DNA of 64,000 nucleotides from SVQP01 sp045650025. Its GTDB lineage: Bacteria > Bacillota > Clostridia > Oscillospirales > CAG-272. Shown here piece after piece: positions 17,266 to 27,144 of the stretch (position 1 is its first letter; each line of letters begins with the position of its first letter). Where the stretch lies: positions 1 to 64,000 of the forward strand of contig JAZRQR010000003.1 of the NCBI GenBank assembly GCA_045650025.1. Reading direction: 5' to 3'. Under the pieces are notes generated by a model that saw only the letters and a list, made by a program, of their open reading frames with translations, was not told the DNA's origin and did no database searches. Position numbers and translations under genes: made by a program.

Positions 17266-18189
17266 ATGATTGAATGGCAGGAGCTTATAAACGCTGTTAA
17301 AACGTTTATTGCGGACTTTATTCTGTTCCCGATCAATCACATGCATCCCGTTACCGATCTCTTGGACATCGTGCTTTTAACGGGCTTGCTTTACTATGTT
17401 TACAGATTTGTCAGAAGGCGCAGAGCCGGCAAATTGATGATTGGCATTGTTGCGTTGTTTGGCCTGTTTATGATTTGCAGCGTACTGGATATGAAAGCGC
17501 TGGGTTTGATCATGGAGAACTTTTTGACGGTGGGCTTGATCGCGGTCGTGGTTATCTTCCAGCCCGAGCTGCGCGATGCATTGGAAAGAGTGGGTAACAC
17601 CTCTTTGCGTATTGGTCGCTTTGCCGGTGAGAGATCCGGCTCCGCCTCTGAAATCGAAGCGGTAGCTGCTAATATCTCCTCGGCTGCTTGCGCGCTTTCC
17701 TCAGAAGGTTACGGCGCCCTGATCGTGCTGCAGCGCACAACCCAGCTGCAGGACTATATGGACAAGGGCGAGAGACTGGACGCTAAGGTCTCGGATAAGC
17801 TTTTGCGTAATCTGTTTGTTAACAAGTCGCCCCTGCATGACGGCGCTGTCATCATTGAAGGTGATCGCATTGCCGCAGCGGCTTGCAAGCTGCCTCTTTC
17901 GGATAACGAAGAGGTAGTTAAGGATCTCGGTACAAGACACCGCGCAGGTGTTGGCATTACCGAGGTAAGCGATGCTATGGTCATCATTGTTTCTGAGGAA
18001 AACAGCATCATTTCGATTGCGTACGGCGGCTCGTTGTACCGTAACTACGACTACAAGAATTTACATGATGCGATTTACCGTTTTATGGACCACAAGAGAA
18101 GAAAGACTACCCAGCAAAGCATCAAAGAGGTGTCCGATACCGTTAAGACCGGTTCGCTGGATATGAACGATAGCGAGGAGGATGCATAA
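17266..18189 (+). CDS. cdaA: Membrane diadenylate cyclase
   Basis: Makes the second messenger c-di-AMP from two ATP; controls potassium and osmolyte homeostasis and cell-wall balance. The 307-aa protein has three N-terminal membrane helices (about residues 30-100) and a DAC domain with the catalytic LHDGAVII (DGA about 192-194) and GTRHRAGVG (RHR about 224-226). ATG 17266 is chosen because AGGCGG is 8 bases upstream; the GTG at 17257 has no usable ribosome site. The stop overlaps the cdaR start by one base (TAATG). The cdaA-cdaR order is the standard Firmicute arrangement; glmM, often next, is absent. Confidence 0.95.
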   Translation: MIEWQELINAVKTFIADFILFPINHMHPVTDLLDIVLLTGLLYYVYRFVRRRRAGKLMIGIVALFGLFMICSVLDMKALGLIMENFLTVGLIAVVVIFQPELRDALERVGNTSLRIGRFAGERSGSASEIEAVAANISSAACALSSEGYGALIVLQRTTQLQDYMDKGERLDAKVSDKLLRNLFVNKSPLHDGAVIIEGDRIAAAACKLPLSDNEEVVKDLGTRHRAGVGITEVSDAMVIIVSEENSIISIAYGGSLYRNYDYKNLHDAIYRFMDHKRRKTTQQSIKEVSDTVKTGSLDMNDSEEDA

Positions 18190-18947
18190 TGAGCGCAAAC
18201 AGATCCGGTTCTCCGGTTTTTAAGGAAAAAAAGAGCGTGAGCATTGCGGCTCTCATCATTTGCTTCTTCGTTGCATGCGGTATCTGGTTATATGCACAGG
18301 CAACCGATGATGAGATCAACGTAAAAACGTACAATCAGCTGCCCATTGAAGTAGTAGGCGCGGACGTATTCACCGAGCATACCGAATACGACGTGCACTC
18401 CTTATCAGTACAGATTGCAAACATTTCAATCAGCGCAACCAATCGCGAGCTTGTCAAGTACGATGCACAGAACATCCACTTAGTAGCAGATATTGGTGCC
18501 GCTAATAACGGCGTAGCGACCATCAAGGCTTATTTTGAGGACGAAGAGGGAACAAGAACCGAGCTCAAGAATTATGAGGTCACTCCTGCGGTTGTTACGA
18601 TCAATGTTTCTAAGCAAGTATCGTATACGGTAGCAGACATTACCGCGGACCGCAATGAGATCGATTTTGATTACACGTTGGATCACACCGTGATGAATGG
18701 TACGATTACGATCGTCGGACCGATCCAAGATCTTGTCTCCATTGATCACGTAGGTTTCTCGATCGATTACAAAAACGTTGTCGACAAAGTGGGTACGCAT
18801 ACAGTTCCGATCACTGCAATTGCATTCTACGATGCCGAGGGAACGCTTCTGTACGGGGAAGCCAACAAAAACGAGAATATCAAGTATGACACTACGGGTA
18901 TTTTGGTATCCGTAACCGTCACAAGCAAACACACAGATGACAAATAA
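18189..18947 (+). CDS. cdaR: YbbR-domain regulator of CdaA
   Basis: A 252-aa membrane-anchored protein: one N-terminal helix (about residues 18-38) and an extracellular part with YbbR-type repeats, visible as TYNQLPIEVVGAD, RNEIDFDYTL and similar beta-strand blocks. CdaR proteins bind and tune CdaA in the membrane. The start codon overlaps the cdaA stop, and GAGGAGG precedes it. Identification rests mainly on position and the repeat pattern. The length is shorter than in Bacillus (fewer YbbR repeats). Confidence 0.85.
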   Translation: MSANRSGSPVFKEKKSVSIAALIICFFVACGIWLYAQATDDEINVKTYNQLPIEVVGADVFTEHTEYDVHSLSVQIANISISATNRELVKYDAQNIHLVADIGAANNGVATIKAYFEDEEGTRTELKNYEVTPAVVTINVSKQVSYTVADITADRNEIDFDYTLDHTVMNGTITIVGPIQDLVSIDHVGFSIDYKNVVDKVGTHTVPITAIAFYDAEGTLLYGEANKNENIKYDTTGILVSVTVTSKHTDDK

Positions 18948-20580
18948 CATCGTAACGCTCTCAGGGATAGTGATTGAATCGATCACTGTCCCTTTGGACG
19001 CAAAAGAGCAAGAAATCTTTGCGCTTGCCAAGCAAAGACTCAAAAAAATCGGCGCACAGCCCACGCAGTTTTCGCTCAACTTGTTCCGCAGATCAGTAGA
19101 CGCACGAGATCGCGCAAAGGTACAATTCGTATATTCGGTGCTCGCAACGCGTGCAGACGGCGCATATCCGACCAACGAAAAGCTCTTGCAAAGGCACAAG
19201 ATCAGAATGCTTTGCGCGGAACAGATCTTACCCGAATACGGCACGGACCCGATCTCAGCACCTCCTCTTGTTGTCGGCATGGGCCCAGCTGGCTTGTTTG
19301 CAGCTTTGATGCTTGCGCAAAACGGCTACCGTCCCATCATCATCGACAGAGGCGACAGCATTTCAGATCGCGTGCGTTCGGTGGATCAGTTCTATCAAAC
19401 GCAGCAGCTGGATACAGAATCCAATATTCAGTTCGGTGCAGGCGGTGCAGGTACGTTCTCGGACGGCAAGCTGATGACGCGCATTCACGACCCCAAATGC
19501 CAGTTCGTGCTGGAAACCATGGTGGAGCTTGGCGCGCCTGCAGATGTTTTGCTGCTTTCCAAGCCGCACGTTGGCACAGACGTGCTTCGTACCGTTGTAG
19601 ACAATATCCTTGGCAGGATCCTTTCGCTGGGTGGCACCGTCATCTATCGCTGTCGATTGGACGGCTTTGACCGTAATTCGGATGGTACCGTTACGGCACG
19701 CACCACAAAAGGCGATATTTTATGCAGCTCGATCATCCTGGCTGTTGGACACAGCGCAAGAGATACCTACATGATGCTGCTTAAAAAGCAAATGGATCTT
19801 ATTGCAAAGCCAATTTCGGTAGGCGTCAGAATCGAGCATCTGACAACCGATATTGATAAAGTGCTGTACGGCGATTATGCCGGTCATCCCACACTGGGAC
19901 ATGCAGAGTACGCACTATCGGATACGCGCACGCAGCGCGGTGTGTACACGTTTTGCATGTGTCCGGGCGGTGAAGTCATGGCGGCAACCTCGGAGCAGGG
20001 CGGCGTTGTGGTAAACGGCATGAGCAATCGCGCACGTGATGGGCGCAATTCCAATGCGGCTGTGGTTGTGTCCTTGGGGACCGAGGACTATGAAACCGTA
20101 AACGGCAGCCTTGTAGAAGGTGCCATTGCGTTACAACGTCGCATTGAATCGGCAGCATTTGTAGCCGGTGGAGGTGATTATACAGCACCTATACAAACGG
20201 TTGGCGATTTCTTGACAGGGAAGGTTGCACATGAGCCCAAGCGCGTTCTGCCTACCTACATGAACGGCAGATGCAAGGTAACCGACCTTGGTGTTGTTTT
20301 TCCCAAGTGTGTACAGCAAACCCTGCGTTACGGTTTGGAAGTATTCGATAAAAAGATTGAGGGGTATGCAGCACCCGATGCAGTATTGACGGGCGCAGAG
20401 ACCCGCACAAGCGCACCTGTGCGCATCAGAAGAGACGATGCGCGGTGTGCTATTGGATTTTCCTACGTATATCCTTGTGGAGAGGGTGCAGGTTACGCTG
20501 GCGGCATTACCAGTGCCGCAGTAGATGGAGTAAATACCGCGCTTGCAGTGATGAAGCGCACGGCTCCTTACCAAGATTAA
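18937..20580 (+). CDS. FAD-dependent dehydrogenase of the COG2509 type
   Basis: A 547-aa flavoprotein. After an N-terminal domain with alternating strands and helices (about 1-100) comes the dinucleotide-binding VVGMGPAGLFAALMLAQNG (about 109-127), then a FGAGGAGTFSDGKLMTR segment and GHSARDTYMML, all typical of a widespread uncharacterised bacterial family annotated as FAD-dependent dehydrogenase. The in vivo substrate is not known. The ATG at 18937 overlaps cdaR by 11 bases and has no clear Shine-Dalgarno, suggesting translational coupling. It ends the cdaA operon; a 124-base gap follows. Confidence 0.85.
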   Translation: MTNNIVTLSGIVIESITVPLDAKEQEIFALAKQRLKKIGAQPTQFSLNLFRRSVDARDRAKVQFVYSVLATRADGAYPTNEKLLQRHKIRMLCAEQILPEYGTDPISAPPLVVGMGPAGLFAALMLAQNGYRPIIIDRGDSISDRVRSVDQFYQTQQLDTESNIQFGAGGAGTFSDGKLMTRIHDPKCQFVLETMVELGAPADVLLLSKPHVGTDVLRTVVDNILGRILSLGGTVIYRCRLDGFDRNSDGTVTARTTKGDILCSSIILAVGHSARDTYMMLLKKQMDLIAKPISVGVRIEHLTTDIDKVLYGDYAGHPTLGHAEYALSDTRTQRGVYTFCMCPGGEVMAATSEQGGVVVNGMSNRARDGRNSNAAVVVSLGTEDYETVNGSLVEGAIALQRRIESAAFVAGGGDYTAPIQTVGDFLTGKVAHEPKRVLPTYMNGRCKVTDLGVVFPKCVQQTLRYGLEVFDKKIEGYAAPDAVLTGAETRTSAPVRIRRDDARCAIGFSYVYPCGEGAGYAGGITSAAVDGVNTALAVMKRTAPYQD

Positions 20581-20704
20581 CTTTACTGACACTAATATTT
20601 CAGCTTCAGAAAAGAGTAATGAAAGAAAAGATGATTTATCACGCAAGTATGGTGCCGTTGTGACCACATTTGCATGGAACGATCAGGATGAAGGAATTTA
20701 TATC

Positions 20705-22894
20705 ATGAACGAATTGAAGAGAGAGCGCGTATGGTCTGTCTTGTACAATCCGCAGCAAGACCAGGCAGACGAAAAGATCACGCGCATCAGCCAGAGCGTC
20801 GGCGTATCTCCCATTACTGCCCGACTGCTGTATAACAGAGGGTACGATACCCCTGAAAAAGCGCAAGCTTTTATTCATACCGATATCAGCGCGTTACACG
20901 ACCCCTTCTTGATGAAGGATATGGACAAGGCGGTAGAGAGAATTGCTGCCGCAATCGGGGCCGGCGAAACCATCGCAATTTACGGTGACTATGACGTAGA
21001 CGGCGTTACCTCGGTAACCTCCATTTATCTCTATCTCAAGAGCAAGGGGGCTGATATTGTTTATTATATTCCCAGCCGTGACAAGGAAGGATATGGTCTT
21101 TGCGAAGCAGCAATTGACGTGCTTTGCGATCATGACGTATCATTAATCGTGACCGTCGACACCGGCATTACAGCCAATCAGGAAGTCCGCTTTGCTTCTA
21201 CACGAGGCATTGATATGGTTATTACAGACCACCACGAATGCCGCTCCGAATTGCCGCCTGCATGTGCGGTAGTCAATCCTCACAGACCGGATTGCCCGTA
21301 TCCCTTCAAGGAGCTTGCGGGTGTGGGAGTGGTTTTCAAATTGATCTGCGCGTATGAGATCTACGAGAACCGTCGCAAGGGGTTGTCCGTGGCAGATGCG
21401 GTTGCAACCGTGTGCCGCGAATACGTAGATCTGACCGCCATCGGAACAATCGCCGACGTCATGCCGATCATTGATGAGAACAGATTCATTGTTGCTGCAG
21501 GCCTGGAAGCCGTACAAAACACCAAGCGCTGCGGCCTGGATGCGCTGATTGAGGCATCCTCTTACAATCCCAACGCAAGACAGGACCAGCCCCAAAAGCG
21601 CAAAAAGATCAATTCAGGCTTTATCGGATTTGGCATTGCGCCCAGAATCAATGCGGCAGGCAGAATCAGCAGCGCAACCAAGGCAGTTGAGCTTTTGCTG
21701 GAAAACGACCCTGTTGCCGCTAAGGAACGCGCGGACGAGCTTTGCAAGATCAATACGCAAAGACAAATTGAAGAAAACAGAATTGCCGAGCAGGCATATA
21801 AAACCATCGAGCAGCAGCACGACTTCCAGCATGATCGCGTGATCGTTCTGGAGGACGATTCCTGGCAGCAGGGTATTATTGGTATCGTTTCTTCCCGTAT
21901 TACCGAGAAATACGGCTTACCCTCTGTTCTTATCTCATTTGACGGCGCTACGCGTGGATACGCAAGCCTTGATGACGTAGGGAAAGGCTCGGGCAGAAGC
22001 ATTAAGGGCATGAACCTTGTGGATGCCTTGACCTATTGCAGCGATTTGTTGACAAGATACGGAGGACATGAGCTCGCAGCCGGTCTTTCGATTGCAAGAT
22101 GCAACATTGACGAATTCCGCAAGCGCATCAATCAATACGCAAGCGAGAATCTGGATAGTGATGCCTTGGATATTCGCTATGAGGCGGATTGCGAGGTTGA
22201 TGTTCAGAATCTGACCATGCCCTTAGCGGCAGAGCTGAGCATGCTTGAGCCCTTTGGCGTGGCTAATCCTACCCCCGAGCTGATCTGCCGAAATCTGACG
22301 GTATTTAAAATCATTCCGCTTGGAGCAGGTAAACATTGTAAGATCATTCTTGCCAAGGACGGTTTGCAGATGCAGGCAGTATGGTTTGGCACTCCCGCGG
22401 CTACCTTGCCGTTCAGCGTTTCGGATTGCGTTGACGTCATGTTCCAGCTCAGCATTAATGAGTATCAAAACGTAAAAAGCCTGCAGTTGATCGTCAAGGA
22501 TATGCGCATTTCGGATGATTATGCAGAGAAGTGCCGCTTTGAGCGCAAGCGCTATGAGCAGATCCTTTCGGGTGATGCTTTTGCAGCAAACGAAAACGTA
22601 CTGCCTAATCGTGAGGATATCGCGGAGGTATATAAGCTTTTACGTAGGGAATGCCGCATCGGGCACAATACGTTCTCGCACAAAACCTTACTATCGACTC
22701 TGAATCTGACCTCTGCTTTGCAGATCAATTATATCAAACTGAAATTTATCATTGCTATTTTGGCAGAGTTGAACCTTTGCGGCGTTAAAGAGCCGGGGGA
22801 CAACTTATACATTTTTGACGTATACTGTAACGTTGAAAAGACTAACGTAGAAAATTCCGAGTTGCTCAGAAAATTGCGCGAGCAATGCAAGTAA
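20705..22894 (+). CDS. recJ: Single-stranded-DNA-specific exonuclease RecJ
   Basis: A 5'-3' single-strand exonuclease in recombination and mismatch repair; a DHH phosphoesterase needing Mn or Mg. The 729-aa protein has the motifs GDYDVDGVTS, VTVDTGI, VITDHHE with the DHH triad, and FGIAPRINAAGRI, followed by the DHHA1 region with a GGHELAAGLSI motif, then an OB fold. The C-terminal ~150 residues are an extension seen in several clostridial RecJ proteins. ATG 20705 follows AAGGA by 9 bases; a GTG 45 bases earlier has poorer context. I see no convincing promoter in the 124-base upstream gap. Confidence 0.93.
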   Translation: MNELKRERVWSVLYNPQQDQADEKITRISQSVGVSPITARLLYNRGYDTPEKAQAFIHTDISALHDPFLMKDMDKAVERIAAAIGAGETIAIYGDYDVDGVTSVTSIYLYLKSKGADIVYYIPSRDKEGYGLCEAAIDVLCDHDVSLIVTVDTGITANQEVRFASTRGIDMVITDHHECRSELPPACAVVNPHRPDCPYPFKELAGVGVVFKLICAYEIYENRRKGLSVADAVATVCREYVDLTAIGTIADVMPIIDENRFIVAAGLEAVQNTKRCGLDALIEASSYNPNARQDQPQKRKKINSGFIGFGIAPRINAAGRISSATKAVELLLENDPVAAKERADELCKINTQRQIEENRIAEQAYKTIEQQHDFQHDRVIVLEDDSWQQGIIGIVSSRITEKYGLPSVLISFDGATRGYASLDDVGKGSGRSIKGMNLVDALTYCSDLLTRYGGHELAAGLSIARCNIDEFRKRINQYASENLDSDALDIRYEADCEVDVQNLTMPLAAELSMLEPFGVANPTPELICRNLTVFKIIPLGAGKHCKIILAKDGLQMQAVWFGTPAATLPFSVSDCVDVMFQLSINEYQNVKSLQLIVKDMRISDDYAEKCRFERKRYEQILSGDAFAANENVLPNREDIAEVYKLLRRECRIGHNTFSHKTLLSTLNLTSALQINYIKLKFIIAILAELNLCGVKEPGDNLYIFDVYCNVEKTNVENSELLRKLREQCK

Positions 22895-22927
22895 CTTGCG
22901 GATACAGACCAATCAAGAGGAGCATTT

Positions 22928-25156
22928 ATGCAAAACACTGTGCACACAGACATCACCCGCTTGCTTGATATTCTCAGAGCAACGGGTAAAAAGTACGACG
23001 TAGAAAAGATTACACGTGCATTTGAATATGCGGATAATTTGCACGAGGGGCAGTATCGCGTCAGCGGTGAGAAGTATATTTCTCACCCTGTTGCCGTTGC
23101 AGAGATCGTGGCTGGACTGGAGCTTGACACAGATTCGATCTGTGCCGCCCTTTTGCATGACACGGTAGAGGACTGTGCAGATAAAACCAACCTCAAGGAG
23201 ATCGAAAAGCTGTTCGGCAAGGACGTTGCGGAATTGGTGGACGGTCTGACCAAGATCGTGACCTTACAGGTAGAGGACAAGGAAGAAGCACATATCGAAA
23301 ACCTGCGCAAAATGCTGCTGGCAATGAACAAGGACGTGCGCGTCATTTTCATCAAGCTGTGTGACAGATTGCATAACATGCGCACCCTGGAAGTCAAGCC
23401 TGACCATAAGCGCAGAATTACGGCTTTGGAGACCATGCAGGTCTATGCACCCTTGGCACACCGTCTCGGTATGCAAAAGATCAAGCAGGAGCTGGAAAAC
23501 CTCGGTGTACGCTATCTTGACCCCATCGGTTACGAAGAAGTTCGTAACGGTATTGAGCAAAAGTACGGGCAAAGTCTGAATTTCATTGAAAGCATTCGTC
23601 AGACGGTCGGAGCAAAGCTGGAGGAAAATCATATTTCCTATACTCTGGAAGGTAGAATCAAAACCGTCTACAGTATCTATAAAAAGATGTTCTCGCAGGG
23701 CAAGAGCTTTGACCAGATCTATGATTTCTACGCAATGCGTATCATTGTAGACACAGAGCTGGAGTGCTATACCGTGCTTGGTATCATCCACGAAATGTTC
23801 AACTCGATCCCCGGACGCTTTAAGGACTACATTTCCACGCCTAAGCCCAACATGTACCGTTCGCTGCACACCACGGTTATCGGTCGTTCCGGTATTCCGT
23901 TTGAGGTGCAGATCCGTACCTGGGAAATGCACCACATTGCAGAGTACGGTATCGCGGCGCACTGGAAGTATAAGTCGGGAGCTACCTCCAAGGAGGACAT
24001 GGACAAGAAACTGGAGTGGATCGCACGTCTGATCGAAACCGAGGACGATGCGCGTGACCCCGATGAGTTCATGCATGCCCTGAAGACCGACATTTTCCAT
24101 GACGAAGTATTCGTCTTTACCCCCAAGGGCGACGTAATCGCCCTGCCACAGGGAGCTACCGCAATCGACTTTGCTTATGCGATCCACTCGGCTGTAGGTA
24201 ACAAGATGATCGGCGCTAAGATCAACGGTAATATCGTCCCCATCGACCGCGTATTGGAGAATGGTGAAATCGTTGAGGTTCTGACCACCTCTTCCGGCAA
24301 GGGCCCCAGCAAAGACTGGCTTTCCATTGTTAAAACCGGTGAAGCAAAGGCAAAGATCCGTCAATGGTTCAAGCGTGAAAAGCGCGACGAGAATATTATC
24401 GAAGGTAAAGCTCAGTGCGAAGCGGAGATCAAAAAGACGCTCTCCAAGGTGCCCGAAACGCTGCGTAACGATATTTGCGCGGCTATTGCACAGCGCATTG
24501 GCTTTGCAAGTGTGGACGACCTGTATAATGAAATCGGCTTCGGTGGCTTGTCCATAACCAAGATCGCCAATAAGATCAAGGATGAGGCTTCCAAGTACGC
24601 AATTGCAGAACCCGAGGCTATGCCGGAGATTACCGAAACCGAAATGGTTTCTTCTCCTGCAAGAATCAAGAATGTACGCTCCAACAGCGGCATTATCGTA
24701 GACGGTGAAAGTGGCTGCCAGGTCAAGTTTGCCAAGTGCTGCAACCCGTTGCCGGGTGACCGTGTCATTGGATTTATCACCAAGGGGTACGGTATTTCGA
24801 TCCATAAGTATGACTGTCCCAACGTCACCAGCATCATTGATAACAGCGAATACGTTGACAGATGGGTGCAGGCAGAATGGGAGAAAGGACCTGCCGATAA
24901 TGGAAGCGTCGGTGTTTACGAGGCGTTCATTCAGCTGCACACCGAAGACAGAATCGGTATGCTTGCCGATATTGCAACTGCTCTTGCTGATATGCGCGTT
25001 GCCATCCTGTCTGTTAACTCTCAAAAGAGAAACAACGGCATGGGCATCATTAATCTCAAGGTCAGCTGTAAGAACACAGATCACTATCAGTCTATTATGT
25101 CCAGACTTAAGAGCCTTGCGGGCGTGGTAGACGTTGTAAGAGGATATTCATCATGA
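22928..25156 (+). CDS. relA: Bifunctional (p)ppGpp synthetase/hydrolase (Rel)
   Basis: The stringent-response enzyme; it makes and degrades (p)ppGpp. The 742-aa protein has the full domain set: HD hydrolase (YISHPVAVAE and LLHDTVEDC, His-Asp at 77-78), synthetase (YDFYAMRIIVD and KPNMYRSLHTTV), TGS (EVFVFTPKGDVIALPQGATA, about 400-460), a zinc-finger or helical region with KFAKCCNPLPGD, and a C-terminal ACT domain (HTEDRIGMLADIATALAD). The intact HD and synthetase motifs imply both activities. GAGGAG precedes the ATG. The recJ-relA-dtd order is common in Firmicutes. The last 4 bases overlap dtd. Confidence 0.97.
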   Translation: MQNTVHTDITRLLDILRATGKKYDVEKITRAFEYADNLHEGQYRVSGEKYISHPVAVAEIVAGLELDTDSICAALLHDTVEDCADKTNLKEIEKLFGKDVAELVDGLTKIVTLQVEDKEEAHIENLRKMLLAMNKDVRVIFIKLCDRLHNMRTLEVKPDHKRRITALETMQVYAPLAHRLGMQKIKQELENLGVRYLDPIGYEEVRNGIEQKYGQSLNFIESIRQTVGAKLEENHISYTLEGRIKTVYSIYKKMFSQGKSFDQIYDFYAMRIIVDTELECYTVLGIIHEMFNSIPGRFKDYISTPKPNMYRSLHTTVIGRSGIPFEVQIRTWEMHHIAEYGIAAHWKYKSGATSKEDMDKKLEWIARLIETEDDARDPDEFMHALKTDIFHDEVFVFTPKGDVIALPQGATAIDFAYAIHSAVGNKMIGAKINGNIVPIDRVLENGEIVEVLTTSSGKGPSKDWLSIVKTGEAKAKIRQWFKREKRDENIIEGKAQCEAEIKKTLSKVPETLRNDICAAIAQRIGFASVDDLYNEIGFGGLSITKIANKIKDEASKYAIAEPEAMPEITETEMVSSPARIKNVRSNSGIIVDGESGCQVKFAKCCNPLPGDRVIGFITKGYGISIHKYDCPNVTSIIDNSEYVDRWVQAEWEKGPADNGSVGVYEAFIQLHTEDRIGMLADIATALADMRVAILSVNSQKRNNGMGIINLKVSCKNTDHYQSIMSRLKSLAGVVDVVRGYSS

Positions 25157-25614
25157 AAGCAGTATTACAAAGAGTCAAAAACGCCAAGGTAGAGGTAGAC
25201 GGCGAGATCGTGGGTCAGTGCAGCACCGGATTGATGATCCTGCTGGGCGTTGCCAAGGAGGACACCGAGGAGGATGCAAGACTGCTCGCCGAAAAAATCG
25301 TCAAGCACAGAATCTTCCGCGATGAGAACGGTAAAATGAATCTTTCCGTCAAGGATATTGACGGTGAGATCCTGGTTGTATCGCAGTTTACTCTCATGGC
25401 TGAGTACAGACATGGCAACCGCCCCGATTTCTTTGCATCTGCTGCTCCCGAGCAAGCTAACCGGCTCTACGAATATTTCATTTCTTTGGTATCTGCACAC
25501 GTGCGCCACGTAGGTCACGGCATCTTTGGTGCAGATATGGACGTTACGTTAACCAACTGGGGCCCCGTTACCATTGTAATGGATAGCCAAGTCCTCAAGA
25601 ATAAAGGAAAGTAA
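25153..25614 (+). CDS. dtd: D-aminoacyl-tRNA deacylase
   Basis: Hydrolyses D-aminoacyl-tRNA (and glycyl-tRNA-Ala), protecting translation. At 153 aa it has the normal length. The family motifs are present: MKAVLQRVKNA start, SQFTL (residues 77-81), and the NxGPVT motif (about 135-140; here N-W-GPVT rather than the commoner N-D-GPVT). The ATGA overlap with relA indicates coupling. Confidence 0.95.
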   Translation: MKAVLQRVKNAKVEVDGEIVGQCSTGLMILLGVAKEDTEEDARLLAEKIVKHRIFRDENGKMNLSVKDIDGEILVVSQFTLMAEYRHGNRPDFFASAAPEQANRLYEYFISLVSAHVRHVGHGIFGADMDVTLTNWGPVTIVMDSQVLKNKGK

Positions 25615-25618
25615 GCAT

Positions 25619-27115
25619 ATGAAACTGATCATAGATGGACAGGCAAACGTATATTACGTACAAACCCTGTGCATGATATTTTATCCCGGAGAAAAGTTCT
25701 CCGAGGATCAGCCTATCACCGAGACTACGCCCGTTATGCATATCAGGGTCTCCGAGCAAGAGACCGGATATTGTGTGGACGCAACGCTGAGCCAAGGTGA
25801 AAAGAGCGCAAGCACGCAGAAGATTTATACCTGGCGCGACGATATTGATAAGGACAGACTCCTCAAGCTGGCTCTTGGCGATGCGGTACTGACCGTTTGC
25901 GGCGAGGTGTGCGGCTACCGTCCCTCCTGGGGCATGCTGACCGGCGTGCGCCCCTCCAAGGTTGCAACCGATCTTCTCAAAAAAGGCGTAAGTAAAACGC
26001 GTGTCAAGAAGATTCTCTCAAGTGAATACTTTGTCATCCCCAAAAAGGCGGCGCTTGCAACAGACGTAGCGCTGAACGAGGCAAGATTGATCGCAACTCC
26101 CGGCAAGAAGGATTGTAGCGTTTACATATCCATTCCGTTTTGTCCGACAAGATGTGCATACTGCTCGTTTGTCTCGTATACCTCCAAGCGTCTACTCTCA
26201 CTGATCCCGGAATATCTGGCAAAGCTGTGCGATGAGATCAAGGAAGTGTTTGCCTGTATCAATCGCCTTGGACTCAACGTACGCACGGTTTATATCGGCG
26301 GTGGCACACCCACCATTCTGGAAGCAGATCAGCTGCGCATGCTGCTCTCGGTCATTGCGGAATCGACCGACGTGACCAAACTGGAGGAGTATACGCTGGA
26401 ATCTGGCAGACCCGATACCATTACGGCAGAAAAGTTTGCAGTTGCCAAGGAATACGGCGTGACGCGTGTGAGTGTTAACCCGCAGATTCTTTGCGACGAG
26501 GTTCTGCAGGGAATTGGCAGAGCACATAATTCGGAGGACTTCTACCGCGCTTTTGAGCTTGCAAGAGAAGCTGAATTCAAGGTCATCAATACCGACCTGA
26601 TTGCAGGCTTGCCCGGCGATAAATTCTCGACCTTTGCTGCATCCTTTGACCGCATTTTGTCGCTTCGCCCCGAAAACATTACCGTACACACCTTCTGTGT
26701 CAAGAAATCGGCTGAGATCTTGCAAAAGGATTCCAAGATCTACGATATTCGTGGCGGCGATACAGGCAAATGCGTGGATTATTCGCAGATCAAGTCTATG
26801 CATGAGGGCTATAAGCCATATTATATGTACAGACAAAAGAATACGGTTGGAAATTTTGAAAACGTAGGTCTTGCGACCGAAGGCAATGAAGGACTTTATA
26901 ACATCTATATGATGGAAGAGATTCATTCTATTTTCGCAGCCGGTGCGGGCGCTGTTACCAAGGCGGTGGACTATATCCCTGTGGACGGCAGCAAGCCCTT
27001 TATTGCAAGATATTTCAACGAAAAATATCCTTATGAATACTTAAGAAGTGAAAACACAAAGCAAAAGCTTGAGGAAATTGAAAAATTCTACACCGAAAGA
27101 AAATTGCTTGACTGA
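25619..27115 (+). CDS. hemZ: Oxygen-independent coproporphyrinogen III dehydrogenase-like radical SAM protein
   Basis: A 498-aa radical SAM enzyme of the HemZ type. The 4Fe-4S motif CPTRCAYC (Cys175, 179, 182) follows a ~165-residue N-terminal extension typical of HemZ (GMLTGVRPSK near 106-114). YIGGGTPT and ESGRPDTIT follow, as in HemN/HemZ. HemZ homologues are assigned to anaerobic haem synthesis, but many haem-deficient Clostridia carry them, so the actual reaction is uncertain. AAGGAAAG precedes the ATG, and the gene starts 4 bases after dtd ends. Confidence 0.88.
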   Translation: MKLIIDGQANVYYVQTLCMIFYPGEKFSEDQPITETTPVMHIRVSEQETGYCVDATLSQGEKSASTQKIYTWRDDIDKDRLLKLALGDAVLTVCGEVCGYRPSWGMLTGVRPSKVATDLLKKGVSKTRVKKILSSEYFVIPKKAALATDVALNEARLIATPGKKDCSVYISIPFCPTRCAYCSFVSYTSKRLLSLIPEYLAKLCDEIKEVFACINRLGLNVRTVYIGGGTPTILEADQLRMLLSVIAESTDVTKLEEYTLESGRPDTITAEKFAVAKEYGVTRVSVNPQILCDEVLQGIGRAHNSEDFYRAFELAREAEFKVINTDLIAGLPGDKFSTFAASFDRILSLRPENITVHTFCVKKSAEILQKDSKIYDIRGGDTGKCVDYSQIKSMHEGYKPYYMYRQKNTVGNFENVGLATEGNEGLYNIYMMEEIHSIFAAGAGAVTKAVDYIPVDGSKPFIARYFNEKYPYEYLRSENTKQKLEEIEKFYTERKLLD

Positions 27116-27144
27116 TTACTTACTATCATCATAAGGAGATTTCC

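Noticed and set aside
20620..20664. A 14-codon open frame (MKEKMIYHASMVPL) before recJ as a leader peptide
   Set aside because: No ribosome site, no run of regulatory codons, no attenuator hairpin after it.
23264..25084. Antisense frame of about 600 codons opposite relA
   Set aside because: The forward strand carries all Rel domains; the antisense translation shows no motif.
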